NCBI GenBank assembly: GCA_937926205.1
Contig: CALEYL010000066.1
Location: forward strand, 40,186 to 104,185
Length of the DNA: 64,000 nt
Source of the DNA: an uncultured Saprospiraceae bacterium
GTDB lineage: Bacteria > Bacteroidota > Bacteroidia > Chitinophagales > Saprospiraceae
Direction of reading: 5' to 3'
The translations under genes were made by a program, and so were the position numbers. Shown here piece after piece: positions 27,391 to 36,079 of the stretch. Positions within the stretch are counted from its first letter, which is position 1. Each line of letters opens with the position of its first letter. Below the pieces are notes generated by a model. That model searched no databases, was not told the origin of the DNA, and was given only the letters and a program-made list of their open reading frames with translations.

Positions 27391-28377
27391 ATGAGGTGGC
27401 TGCATCCCTGGTTTCTGTATCTGCTCCTGCTACTGCCCGTAGCGGCGTTTTGGTATTGGATGCGCTACCGTAAGCGGTATCCCACATTTCGTTTGTCGAG
27501 CTTGCAGGCCATCCGGAGCGGAGGCAGCTGGCGCGGCAGGCTGCAAATCGTGCTGCCTGTTTTTCGGGGATTGGCTTTTGCAGCTTTGATCCTGGCTTTG
27601 GCCAGGCCCCAACAGCCGCTTCAGGAGGAAAAAGTGAAAGGAGAAGGGATCGACATCGTGCTTTCGATGGATTTGTCGAGCAGCATGCTGGCCATGGATT
27701 TTAAGCCCAACCGACTTGAAGTGAGCAAGCGCGTAGCCGGAGATTTTGTAGACAAAAGAACGTTTGACCGCATCGGTCTGGTGGTTTTTGCAGGCGAAGC
27801 CTATACCCAATGCCCCCTGACCAGCGACCACCGCATTGTAAAAGAATTTTTATCCAAACTGGAATGCGGGCGCCTGGAAGATGGGACGGCCATCGGAATG
27901 GGCCTTGCGACCGCCGTGAACCGCCTCAAAGATACCAAGGCAAAAAGCAAGGTCATCATCCTGCTCACCGATGGCGTGAACAATACCGGCTACCAGTCGC
28001 CGCAGCTGGCCGCTAAAATTGCCAAGGAATACAGCATCAAAGTATACACCATCGGCATCGGCGTGTCGGGCGAAGCGCATACTCCGGTAAGCCGACGCAG
28101 CGACGGCACTTATGTCTTCGGCCTGGCGCGCGTAGAAATGGATGAACCGCTGATGCGGGAAATCGCCGCACTGACCGGCGGGCAATACTACCGGGCTACT
28201 TCTGAGCAGGAATTGGAACAAATTTATGCGCAGATCGATGAGCTGGAAAAAAGTGAGATTGAAATTACCAGCTACAAACGCTACGCCGAATTGTTTCGAT
28301 GGTTTGTTGCATGCGCTTTAGGCTTCGTTTTTCTGGAGTTCCTCCTTCGGTACACCGTTTTGAGAACGATTCCCTAA
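27391..28377 (+). CDS. batA: BatA, VWA-domain membrane protein
   Basis: A 328-residue protein with two N-terminal transmembrane helices (about 6-22, 55-72), a von Willebrand factor A domain with intact MIDAS motif DLSSS (Asp94, Ser96, Ser98) and a C-terminal helix (about 300-325). BatA/BatB form a membrane complex with BatC through the VWA domains in Bacteroides and Francisella. The spacer on either side carries short repeats. Confidence 0.9.
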   Translation: MRWLHPWFLYLLLLLPVAAFWYWMRYRKRYPTFRLSSLQAIRSGGSWRGRLQIVLPVFRGLAFAALILALARPQQPLQEEKVKGEGIDIVLSMDLSSSMLAMDFKPNRLEVSKRVAGDFVDKRTFDRIGLVVFAGEAYTQCPLTSDHRIVKEFLSKLECGRLEDGTAIGMGLATAVNRLKDTKAKSKVIILLTDGVNNTGYQSPQLAAKIAKEYSIKVYTIGIGVSGEAHTPVSRRSDGTYVFGLARVEMDEPLMREIAALTGGQYYRATSEQELEQIYAQIDELEKSEIEITSYKRYAELFRWFVACALGFVFLEFLLRYTVLRTIP

Positions 28378-28389
28378 GCAGAATCCAGC

Positions 28390-28444
28390 ATCTAATATCT
28401 AATGTCAAAAATCTAATATCTAACGTCTTCAATCTAACATCTAA
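28390..28444 (+). repeat. 21-bp tandem repeat ATCTAATATCTAAnGTC
   Basis: Copies at 28390, 28411 and 28431 (last partial), period 20-21, filling the gap between batA and batB and ending 5 bases before the batB ATG. Confidence 0.85.
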
Positions 28445-28449
28445 GAAAA

Positions 28450-29457
28450 ATGTTCCGTTTTGAGCACAGCGAATACCTTTTTGCCCTGGCGGCAATCCCT
28501 CTGATGGTGGGATTGTATGCGCTGTCGCAACGTTGGCGCAGGCGCGCACTACAGCGGTTTGGCGATGAGACGCTGATTCAACGGATGATGCCGGGGTATA
28601 ACCCGCGGCGCAATACCTTTAAGCTGACCCTGCTGCTACTGTCCCTGACCCTCCTGATTTTGAGTTGGGCCAATCCCCAATGGGGCAACAAGCGCGAGGT
28701 TGTTCAGCGCAAAGGCATCGATTTGATCATTGCCATAGACATTTCTGAAAGCATGCTGGCGCAGGATTTACCGCCCAATCGCCTGGAACGGGTCAAAAAA
28801 TTTGCGGTCGAACTGGTAAACGAACTGGATGGCAACAACATCGGCGTCATCCTGTTTACCTGCAGCGCTTTTGTGCAGTCTCCGCTGACGACCGACTACA
28901 ATTTTCTCCGCCTGTTTCTGGAAAGCGCAGAGACCAGCATGGCCTCTTCTGCCGGCACTGATATTGGGTCGGCGATCCGAATGGCAGATCAAACTTTTGG
29001 AGAAGACAACAAAAACCACAAAGCCCTCGTCATCCTCAGCGACGGGGAAGACCACGAAGGCGCATCGGCAGAAAGCGCAAAGGAAGCGGCAGATAACGGC
29101 CTCATCGTCATGACCGTCGGCGCCGGCACTCCGGAAGGTAGCTATATTCCTGTTGCGACTGCTTTCGGAACGGAGTACAAACGCGACGCCAGCAGCAATC
29201 CGGTGCGCACCAGCCTGGATGAAAAAACCCTGCGGGAAATTGCCCGGGCAGCCAATGGCGCCTATTTCAACCTCTCATCCGGCAGCCAGGCCGTCATCAG
29301 CGGCCTCCGGCAGCGCATTGATAAAATAGACAAACGCTCTTTTGAGGAACGCCCCTTCAGCGATTACAACAACTATTTTCAATACCTGATCGCGCTGGGC
29401 TTGTTGTTGCTGGGAACAGAATTTTTTATCGCTTATCGCAGTAAAGAAGACGCTTAG
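28450..29457 (+). CDS. batB: BatB, VWA-domain membrane protein
   Basis: A 335-residue paralogue of the preceding gene with the same layout: N-terminal membrane helices, VWA domain with MIDAS DISES (Asp97, Ser99, Ser101) and a C-terminal transmembrane helix (about 310-328). It differs in the loop content and acts as the second VWA partner in the Bat complex. Distance to batC is 45 bases. Confidence 0.9.
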   Translation: MFRFEHSEYLFALAAIPLMVGLYALSQRWRRRALQRFGDETLIQRMMPGYNPRRNTFKLTLLLLSLTLLILSWANPQWGNKREVVQRKGIDLIIAIDISESMLAQDLPPNRLERVKKFAVELVNELDGNNIGVILFTCSAFVQSPLTTDYNFLRLFLESAETSMASSAGTDIGSAIRMADQTFGEDNKNHKALVILSDGEDHEGASAESAKEAADNGLIVMTVGAGTPEGSYIPVATAFGTEYKRDASSNPVRTSLDEKTLREIARAANGAYFNLSSGSQAVISGLRQRIDKIDKRSFEERPFSDYNNYFQYLIALGLLLLGTEFFIAYRSKEDA

Positions 29458-29502
29458 AAACCAGATTAGATGGAACACGTTGGTTGTAAAAATGGGTAAG
29501 CC

Positions 29503-30195
29503 ATGTATTTATCGTTAAAAACAAAACTTGGAATTTTTGCCTTTGGGCTTTGCCTGCCAATCGCATCCGCCCAATCGGCGCACGCTGAATCGCTGAAAGG
29601 CGATGAAGCTTATAAACAACAAGACTACGCCAAAGCGGCAGAAAAATACCGTAGTGCGCTCGAGAAAAAAGGAAGCGCCAAAGACAATTACAACCTGGGT
29701 AATGCCATTTATCAGGGCGAAAACTACGGCGAAGCGGCAAAACACTTTGAAGAAGCCGCCACCAATGCCCTGGATCGCAATGAAAAAGCGCAGGCTTTTT
29801 ACAACCTCGGCAATGCGCATTTTAAAGCGGGGGAGTGGGAAAAAAGCGTAGAAGCCTATAAAAATGCCCTGCGCCTGAATCCGGGTGATGCTCAGGCCAA
29901 ACACAACCTCGCACAGGCACGCCGGCGCATTCCGCCACCACCGCCGCCTGATAAAAACCAGCAGCAGCAAAATCAGCAACAACAGAAAAACCAGCAAAGC
30001 CAGGATCAGCAAAACCAGTCGGCTGACAAGCAAAGGCAAGATCAACAATCCAAATCACAAGCGGGCAAAGAGGAAGAAATCTCACGCAAAGAAGCCGAAG
30101 AACTCCTCAAAATTATGGAGCAGGAAGAAAAAAAGGTGATGAATAAAATGCGCAAGGACAGACGCGGAGCGTGTAGCTCGGAGAAGGACTGGTGA
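29503..30195 (+). CDS. batC: BatC, TPR protein with Gln-rich tail
   Basis: A 230-residue periplasmic protein: signal peptide ending near SAQ, TPR units (about 26-145; KGDEAYKQQDYAKAAEKY, AFYNLGNAHFKAGEWEKS), then a Pro6 run and a Gln-rich, charged tail (about 152-195) before a short conserved C-terminal helix. BatC binds the VWA proteins. The operon ends here: batD and batE, usually next, are absent and the following gene is convergent. Confidence 0.85.
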   Translation: MYLSLKTKLGIFAFGLCLPIASAQSAHAESLKGDEAYKQQDYAKAAEKYRSALEKKGSAKDNYNLGNAIYQGENYGEAAKHFEEAATNALDRNEKAQAFYNLGNAHFKAGEWEKSVEAYKNALRLNPGDAQAKHNLAQARRRIPPPPPPDKNQQQQNQQQQKNQQSQDQQNQSADKQRQDQQSKSQAGKEEEISRKEAEELLKIMEQEEKKVMNKMRKDRRGACSSEKDW

Positions 30196-30229
30196 GGTTT
30201 TTTAAAGGAGCAAATATGCCTTTTCCTTT

Positions 30230-30276
30230 ACCCTTTTTACTTTAACCTTTAACCTTGATTTTACTTTAACCTTGAT
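30230..30276. repeat. ACTTTAACCTT spacer repeat
   Basis: TTTACTTTAACCTT occurs twice with CTTTAACC and CCTTGATT words between, filling the gap between the convergent batC and dehydrogenase stops. Confidence 0.75.
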
Positions 30277-32279
30277 TAATACCTCATCAGTTTCCCTAAC
30301 TGCGTTTTAAACCGCTCCAAAGGCATAAACAACTGCTCCAGAGGCGCCGCAAAGGGAATGGGCATGTCCAGACCGGCAGCACGCAAAACCGGCGCGTCCA
30401 GGTATTCAAACAGGTTTTCAGAAATATAAGCGGCAATTTCCCCGCCAATACCTCCATAAAGGGTGTCTTCGTGCAGGATAATGACCTTACCCGTCTTTTT
30501 CACGGTAGTCACAATGGCGTCGTAATCGAGTGGCAACAAGGTACGCAGATCCAGGATGTCTGCTTCCAGGCCCATTTCCGCCATAACTTTTTTCGCCCAA
30601 TGTACGCCCATCCCATAGGTGATGACCGAAACCGCGCTACCTTCCTGTTCCAGGCGGGCTTTCCCGATTTCCACCGTATAATAATCGTCCGGAATGGCTT
30701 CGGTCAGACTGCGGTATAAACCTTTGTGCTCGAAATAAATGACCGGATTCGGATCTTCGAAACTGGCCAGCAACAGGCCTTTGGCGTCGTATGGATTGGA
30801 AGGATAAACGACTTTCAGGCCCGGCGTATGCGCAAACCAGGCTTCATTGCTCTGGGAATGGAAAGGTCCGGCGCTCATGCCGCCGCCCGCAGGCATTCGC
30901 ACGACAACATCGGCATTTTGGCCCCAGCGGTAGTAGAGTTTCGCCAGGTTGTTCACGATCTGGTTGAACGCGCAACTGACGAAATCGGCAAACTGCATTT
31001 CAACCATCGCTTTGTGCCCTTTGAGGCTCAGCCCAAGCCCGATACCGACAATGGCGCTTTCGCAAATAGGCGTATTCCGCACCCGTTCTTTACCGAACTG
31101 CGCCACAAATCCTTCCGTAATTTTGAAAACGCCGCCGTATTCCGCAATGTCCTGACCCATCAGGACCAGGTTTTCGTGCTTGACCATCGCCTGTCTCAAA
31201 CCGTCTGATACGGCATCGATAAAGCGTTTTTCACTGCGTTTATCGCTTGTCGGCGCTACAACTGTCTGCTCATAGGGGGCGTAGACGTCTGCCAGTTCAG
31301 CAGCTTCAGTGGATTGAATGGCAGGTTCCGCAAAAGCAGTGGTCAGGCCTTCTTCGATTTCCTGTCTGATTTCCTGGCGTATGGCTTCGATTTTTGAAGC
31401 GTCCAGTACGCCGGTTTGCAACAGGAATTTTTCGTAATTGCTCAACGGATCTTTCGCGGCCCAGTAATCCATCAGCTCCTGAGGCACGTATTTCGTACCC
31501 GAAGCTTCTTCATGTCCGCGCATCCGAAAGGTGCGGCACTCCACCAGGACTGGTTCCGGATTTTCGCGCAGTTCCTCAGCCAACTGGCTGAATGTGCGGA
31601 AGACGTCGAGGATGTTGTTGCCGTCCAGAATAACCGAGCGCATCCCGTATCCGAGGGCACGGTCGGCCAGGTTTTCGCAGCGATATTGCTCCTGCGTGGG
31701 CGTAGAGAGGCCGTAGCCATTGTTTTCAATCACAAAAATAACCGGCAACTGCCAGACCGCAGCGACATTGAGCGCTTCATGGAAATCGCCTTCACTCGTG
31801 CCGCCTTCGCCCGTAAACGCTACCGAAACACGGCCTTCCTTCCGGAGCTTGTGTGCCAGCGCTACTCCGCCTGCGAGAGCCAGTTGAGGCCCCAGGTGCG
31901 AAATCATACCGACAATATGATGTTCCATGGTGCCAAAATGGAAAGAGCGATCCCGGCCTTTGGTGAAGCCCTGAGCGGTGCCTTGCCACTGGGAAAACAG
32001 GCGGTCGAGCGGAACGTCCCGGGACGTGAACACCCCGAGGTTGCGGTGCAGGGTGAAAATGAATTCATCGGGCAGAAGCGCGCAGGTAACGCCTACCGAA
32101 ATGGCTTCCTGGCCGATGCCTGAAAACCACTTGCTCACCCGCCCCTGCCGCAACAGAATGAGCATTTTTTCTTCAATCATCCGCGGCTTCAACAGCCGCT
32201 TATACAGGTTTAGCAGGGTAGCTTCGTTCAGATTGCCCTGTTCGAAAACAAGAGCTGGCGCGATGGATGTTGCGTTCAT
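30276..32279 (-). CDS. 2-oxoacid dehydrogenase E1, fused alpha and beta subunits
   Basis: A 667-residue fusion. Residues about 10-320 are the E1 alpha subunit with thiamine pyrophosphate motif starting GEGGTSEGDFHEALN and ending NNGYG; residues about 345-665 are the E1 beta subunit with GIGLGLSLKG and CGFNQIVN-like CAFNQI regions. It decarboxylates a branched-chain or similar 2-oxoacid and passes the acyl group to lipoylated E2. Fusions of this kind are typical of Bacteroidota. No E2 or E3 gene is nearby. The start at 32279 is chosen because 32304-32311 is a promoter box. Confidence 0.93.
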   Translation of the reverse strand: MNATSIAPALVFEQGNLNEATLLNLYKRLLKPRMIEEKMLILLRQGRVSKWFSGIGQEAISVGVTCALLPDEFIFTLHRNLGVFTSRDVPLDRLFSQWQGTAQGFTKGRDRSFHFGTMEHHIVGMISHLGPQLALAGGVALAHKLRKEGRVSVAFTGEGGTSEGDFHEALNVAAVWQLPVIFVIENNGYGLSTPTQEQYRCENLADRALGYGMRSVILDGNNILDVFRTFSQLAEELRENPEPVLVECRTFRMRGHEEASGTKYVPQELMDYWAAKDPLSNYEKFLLQTGVLDASKIEAIRQEIRQEIEEGLTTAFAEPAIQSTEAAELADVYAPYEQTVVAPTSDKRSEKRFIDAVSDGLRQAMVKHENLVLMGQDIAEYGGVFKITEGFVAQFGKERVRNTPICESAIVGIGLGLSLKGHKAMVEMQFADFVSCAFNQIVNNLAKLYYRWGQNADVVVRMPAGGGMSAGPFHSQSNEAWFAHTPGLKVVYPSNPYDAKGLLLASFEDPNPVIYFEHKGLYRSLTEAIPDDYYTVEIGKARLEQEGSAVSVITYGMGVHWAKKVMAEMGLEADILDLRTLLPLDYDAIVTTVKKTGKVIILHEDTLYGGIGGEIAAYISENLFEYLDAPVLRAAGLDMPIPFAAPLEQLFMPLERFKTQLGKLMRY

Positions 32280-32303
32280 GGTTATGGCTTTGAAAAAACG
32301 CTG

Positions 32304-32311
32304 CAAAGGTA
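32304..32311 (-). promoter_or_regulatory. Candidate -7 box (TACCTTTG) of the E1 gene
   Basis: Matches TAnnTTTG on the minus strand 25 bases before the chosen start; no clear -33 box. Confidence 0.45.
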
Positions 32312-32360
32312 GGCAAATGGAGGGGAATATATCGTGTGCGGCCTTCCTTTTTCAGGTAAA

Positions 32361-32390
32361 ACCCGGTAAATAGAACACGCGAGGCGGAGC
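32361..32390 (+). repeat. 30-bp dispersed module, copy 1
   Basis: Starts ACCCGGTAAATAG and ends CACGCGAGGCGGAGC. It matches 27 of 30 bases at 63864-63893. Confidence 0.85.
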
Positions 32391-32431
32391 TTCGACTTGA
32401 CTTCGACTTGACTTCGACTTGACTTCGACTA
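32390..32431 (+). repeat. 11-bp tandem repeat CTTCGACTTGA, 3.8 copies
   Basis: Units at 32390, 32401, 32412 and a partial at 32423, leading into CTACGCTCAGTCGCC. It lies between the divergent E1 start and the end of the oxidoreductase gene. Confidence 0.9.
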
Positions 32432-32494
32432 CGCTCAGTCGCCAGCTCAGCCGCCACTCAGTTGCCGCCATCGTGCGGGCGACGAGCGGGGGAT

Positions 32495-33487
32495 TTAGGA
32501 TGGGCTACTTACCATGTCAATGACCACGTTTCCTGTTTTTTGCCCCGTCTCCACGTATCGATAGGCATCTGCAATTTGCGCCAGCGGATATTGTCGGTCT
32601 ATTACCGCCTTAAACTTTCCTTTTTCCATCAGTTCTTTCACAAACCGAAGGCTTGCTTTAATGTCCGTTGGAACGGGGAAAATGACTTTTTTCCTGCCAT
32701 GCCGGCTAAACTTACCCGTCAGCGGCGTGATCAGTGCAAAGAAAAGGTTTTGAGCCATCCAGCCCAACTCTGACGAAATGTAGACCCCGCCGGGTTTTAA
32801 AACAGGTTTGCATTTGAAAAAGGAGCTTTTGCCCACCGTGTCAAAGACAAAATCATATTGTTGTTGTTCTTTGGTGAAATCTTCATTAACATAATCAATT
32901 ATCCGGTCTGCCCCAAGTGATGTAACCAGCGCTGCATGCTCTGCCCGACATACCGCCACAACATTTGCCCCTAAGTATTTCAACATTTGAACCGCCGCCG
33001 AACCGATTGCGCCTGTTGCGCCGTTGACCAGGATGGTTTGGCCGCTTTCGATGCGCACTTTGTTGACAATATTATAAGCGTAATGTACCCCTTCTGAACT
33101 GGCTGCCGCCTGCGCGTAGCTGACATTCTCCGGTATATGCGTCAGGGCTTTGTCTTCGGAAAGTGCCATGTATTGCGCATGGGCGCTTAAGCCAAGGTCG
33201 TCAAATCCAAAAACCCGGTCACCGACTTTATACTTGCTGACGGCTTTGCCAACGGCTTCAATGCTGCCCGCAAAATCAGTTCCGGAAACCGTTCTTTTGG
33301 GCCTGAACAACCCGGTGAAAAACCTCATGATGAAAGGTTTTGCGCGCAGAATGGCGCAATCGGTGCGATTCACGGTACTTGCATGTATTTGTATCAAAAT
33401 TTCCTGATCCTCAGGGATCGGTTTTTCTATTTGTTTGACTTCGAGTACATCCGGTGGGCCATATTTTGTGCATATACTGGCTAGCAT
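32495..33487 (-). CDS. MDR-family NAD(P)-dependent quinone oxidoreductase-like protein
   Basis: A 330-residue medium-chain dehydrogenase/reductase of the zinc-free quinone oxidoreductase type. N-terminal GroES-like domain with HASTVNRTDCAIL, NADPH-binding Rossmann motif VNGATGAIGSAAVQ, and SRHGRKKVIF near the end. Reduces quinones or enals with NAD(P)H. Start at 33487 avoids overlap with the divergent sensor kinase leader. Confidence 0.9.
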   Translation of the reverse strand: MLASICTKYGPPDVLEVKQIEKPIPEDQEILIQIHASTVNRTDCAILRAKPFIMRFFTGLFRPKRTVSGTDFAGSIEAVGKAVSKYKVGDRVFGFDDLGLSAHAQYMALSEDKALTHIPENVSYAQAAASSEGVHYAYNIVNKVRIESGQTILVNGATGAIGSAAVQMLKYLGANVVAVCRAEHAALVTSLGADRIIDYVNEDFTKEQQQYDFVFDTVGKSSFFKCKPVLKPGGVYISSELGWMAQNLFFALITPLTGKFSRHGRKKVIFPVPTDIKASLRFVKELMEKGKFKAVIDRQYPLAQIADAYRYVETGQKTGNVVIDMVSSPS

Positions 33488-33682
33488 GCGGTAGTATTTA
33501 TTTTTATGAGCGAATGCTCCTTCCGACAAATATACAAGAAAAGGAAGGTTAGCGCTTATTCGGGAATTCCCCTAAACGTCAAAAAACGCCTTTCAAACCC
33601 TTATTTCTGCACTTGTGTAAAAAAAATGTTTTTACGAGGCAAAATTGGCACGTCGAATTTGTCAAGACCTTATTTTGTGTGG

Positions 33683-34720
33683 ATGAAAGAAAACAGAACA
33701 TATTGGTTTTGCCAGGCGGCCGGTTGGTTTGGCATGGTCGCCATCGAAACAATTAATTATACTTTTTTTATCATTGGAAAATTTAATGCCTCCGTTTTTT
33801 GGGCAATGATTGCTTATGCCATTATCGGCATCATCAGTACGCATGTTTACCGGTTGATCATCCGAAAAAAGCACATTTTTGAGAAAAAGACCATCCATAT
33901 CTGGATTTCTGCGCTGTTGTCCACCCTTACCATCTCTGGCATTCTTTCACTGGCGAACTTTCTTCCGGGCATGATTGCGGATTTTTCCTTTTTTCTGAAA
34001 AATGTAAAATTCATTGAAATCGCAGGAACCATCATCAACTGGATGCGGTATGTGGGCGTCTGGGTGATTATTTACTTTATGTATAAAATACTGGAACATA
34101 GAAATGCCATTCAACAGGAGAAACTGACCCTGGAAAATCTCGCCAAAACGACCGAACTGGAGCTGCTTAAACTTCAGCTGAACCCGCATTTTTTGTTTAA
34201 TGCATTGAACAGCATTAAAGCCCTCGTCACCATTAATCCTGACGTGTGCAGGGATGCCATTGTTAAACTGAGCGAACTACTCCGCTTTACCCTGCAGTAC
34301 GGAAAAGAGCAATTGATTCCCCTTAGTGATGAAATCGCAGAAGTGAAAAAATATCTTGAACTGGAGCAGCTGCGTTTTGGAAAAAGGCTTAAGGTGACCT
34401 ATCAGATTGACGAAAATACATTTAGCCAAACAATACCGCCTGCCATTGTGTTAACCCTGGCAGAAAACGCCGTCAAACATGGCGCTGCCCAGCAAATCAA
34501 TGAAAGCAATATTACGGTAGCACTAAGCATCGAAGAAGGGCAACTGGTGATTCGAGTGCTCAATACCGGGGAGTATGCCCCGAGCCGGAGCAATGGCATC
34601 GGACTAAAGCACATCCGGAAAAGACTGGAAGAAGTCTATCACCATCATGCGCGTTTTTCGATTCATCAGGAAAATGAACAGGTTGTGGCTACCCTGCAAA
34701 CGCCCTTATCATGGCAATAA
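33683..34720 (+). CDS. LytS/YehU-type sensor histidine kinase
   Basis: A 345-residue kinase with four N-terminal transmembrane helices (first at ENRTYWFCQAAGWF) and no extracytoplasmic domain, a coiled linker, the His_kinase family motif LQLNPHFLFNALNS with phospho-acceptor His169 and a C-terminal ATPase domain with AENAVKHGA and NGIGLKHIRKRL. It senses something in or near the membrane. The ATG at 33683 starts directly before the first helix. It overlaps the next gene by 10 bases. Confidence 0.9.
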   Translation: MKENRTYWFCQAAGWFGMVAIETINYTFFIIGKFNASVFWAMIAYAIIGIISTHVYRLIIRKKHIFEKKTIHIWISALLSTLTISGILSLANFLPGMIADFSFFLKNVKFIEIAGTIINWMRYVGVWVIIYFMYKILEHRNAIQQEKLTLENLAKTTELELLKLQLNPHFLFNALNSIKALVTINPDVCRDAIVKLSELLRFTLQYGKEQLIPLSDEIAEVKKYLELEQLRFGKRLKVTYQIDENTFSQTIPPAIVLTLAENAVKHGAAQQINESNITVALSIEEGQLVIRVLNTGEYAPSRSNGIGLKHIRKRLEEVYHHHARFSIHQENEQVVATLQTPLSWQ

Positions 34721-35427
34721 AAACGATTTTAGTTGACGATGAACCGCTTGCGCTGGCTGAATTGGGCGCCATGTTGCGAAAACATCCCGATATAGAAGTT
34801 GTGGATACCGCGGCCAATGCAGTTGAAGCGCTTGCGAAAATCAACGAACAGAAACCGGCGCTGCTCTTTCTGGACATTCACATGCCCGGAAAATCTGGTT
34901 TCGATTTGCTGGAAGCGCTCGATGAGGCTCCCCGCGTCATTTTCGTAACGGCTTATGATCAGTTTGCCATCAAAGCATTTGAAGTAAACGCGCTGGATTA
35001 TATTTTAAAACCCGTCAACCCTGAACGACTTGCCGAAGCCATTGAGAAAATCAAATCGCAGATCGACCCACCGTCGGAGATCGGGAGCAGGCTAAGCATT
35101 GACAAACGAATTTTCATCAAAGATGGAGAAAACTGCTTTTTTGTCCCTTTAGCTGAAGTGTTTTTGATTGAAAGCGTGGGCAATTATGCCCGGGTTTGCT
35201 TTGGGGATAAAAGACCCCTGCTTCATAAATCCTTAAATTACCTGGAAGAAAAATTACCGGATACGCATTTTTTCAGAACCGGCCGGCAGCACATCATCAA
35301 CATACATTTCATAAAAGACATTCGTCCACTCTTCAATAATGCGCTGCAGGTAGAAATGCAAAACGGCGCCACCATAGACATCAGCCAGCGGCAATCGGTC
35401 CGTTTTAAAGAATTAATGGGGGTGTGA
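34711..35427 (+). CDS. LytTR-family response regulator
   Basis: A 238-residue response regulator: receiver domain with phospho-acceptor Asp55 in LFLDIHMPG, Lys in ILKPVN, and a C-terminal LytTR DNA-binding domain (about 135-235; LIESVGNYARVCF, FFRTGRQHIINIHFI). Forms a pair with the preceding kinase by gene overlap. Targets are unknown; LytTR regulators often control envelope genes near them. Confidence 0.93.
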   Translation: MAIKTILVDDEPLALAELGAMLRKHPDIEVVDTAANAVEALAKINEQKPALLFLDIHMPGKSGFDLLEALDEAPRVIFVTAYDQFAIKAFEVNALDYILKPVNPERLAEAIEKIKSQIDPPSEIGSRLSIDKRIFIKDGENCFFVPLAEVFLIESVGNYARVCFGDKRPLLHKSLNYLEEKLPDTHFFRTGRQHIINIHFIKDIRPLFNNALQVEMQNGATIDISQRQSVRFKELMGV

Positions 35428-35560
35428 TTCCTTCATATGCGTTATCCACTTTCCTCCTTTCCGTCACTCATCCGCTTTTTCCGGCAATGGTGTAATAAAG
35501 CTTGATCAGCAAGCTCATCCAACGCAAGTTTGTGGTGCATTCTTTACTTAAACGCATCAC

Positions 35561-36061
35561 ATGAAAAACATACAATGGATAAAAGACGGGAAAAAAGAGC
35601 TCCTTAAAAAGGAGGATGAAGTGCTGATTGATTTGTCTTTTCAGCCTGGCGGCGTTTCCCATTTTAGCATCAACAACAAAAATTTTGCGGTCAACCGCAA
35701 GGGATTCTGGAATCCCGTGTATTCCGTTACCGAAAATGAAAAGGAGGTTCTTCTGCTTTCGCACAACTTTTGGGGAAGCAACGGGAAGCTCGTTTTTGCC
35801 GACGGAGCAGTCTATGCCTGTGTATACCAAAACAAAGGCGGTTTGAAAATGAAGTTTTTAAAAGGTGACATGGAAATATTGTCTTATGGACTGGAAATGA
35901 AAAACCATCGCCCTGAGACGACTTTCCACCTCGGTATTGCCCTCGTTGACGCCGAAAAACTATTGCTGCTGGCGGCATTGGGCAAAGTCATCTTTTCAAC
36001 TTTATTCATGGAAGACAGCAGCGGGGATGATTTCCTGCTCAGCACCCTCTTATTGGTCTAA
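35561..36061 (+). CDS. Hypothetical protein, beta-rich
   Basis: A 166-residue protein with no signal peptide and no recognised domain. The sequence alternates in strands (DLSFQPGGVSHFSINNKNF, YSVTENEKEVLLLSH, KMKFLKGDMEILS) and ends in a hydrophobic segment (LLLLAALGKVIFST, LLSTLLLV). A beta-barrel like the Tubby/LURP-one group is conceivable but unsupported by motifs. It is 18 bases ahead of the next gene, so they are likely co-transcribed. Confidence 0.6.
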   Translation: MKNIQWIKDGKKELLKKEDEVLIDLSFQPGGVSHFSINNKNFAVNRKGFWNPVYSVTENEKEVLLLSHNFWGSNGKLVFADGAVYACVYQNKGGLKMKFLKGDMEILSYGLEMKNHRPETTFHLGIALVDAEKLLLLAALGKVIFSTLFMEDSSGDDFLLSTLLLV

Positions 36062-36079
36062 ACAGTAAAACATCCGAAA

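Noticed and set aside
31416..32123. 235-codon frame antisense to the E1 dehydrogenase
   Set aside because: Shadow frame; no domain, start signal or promoter.
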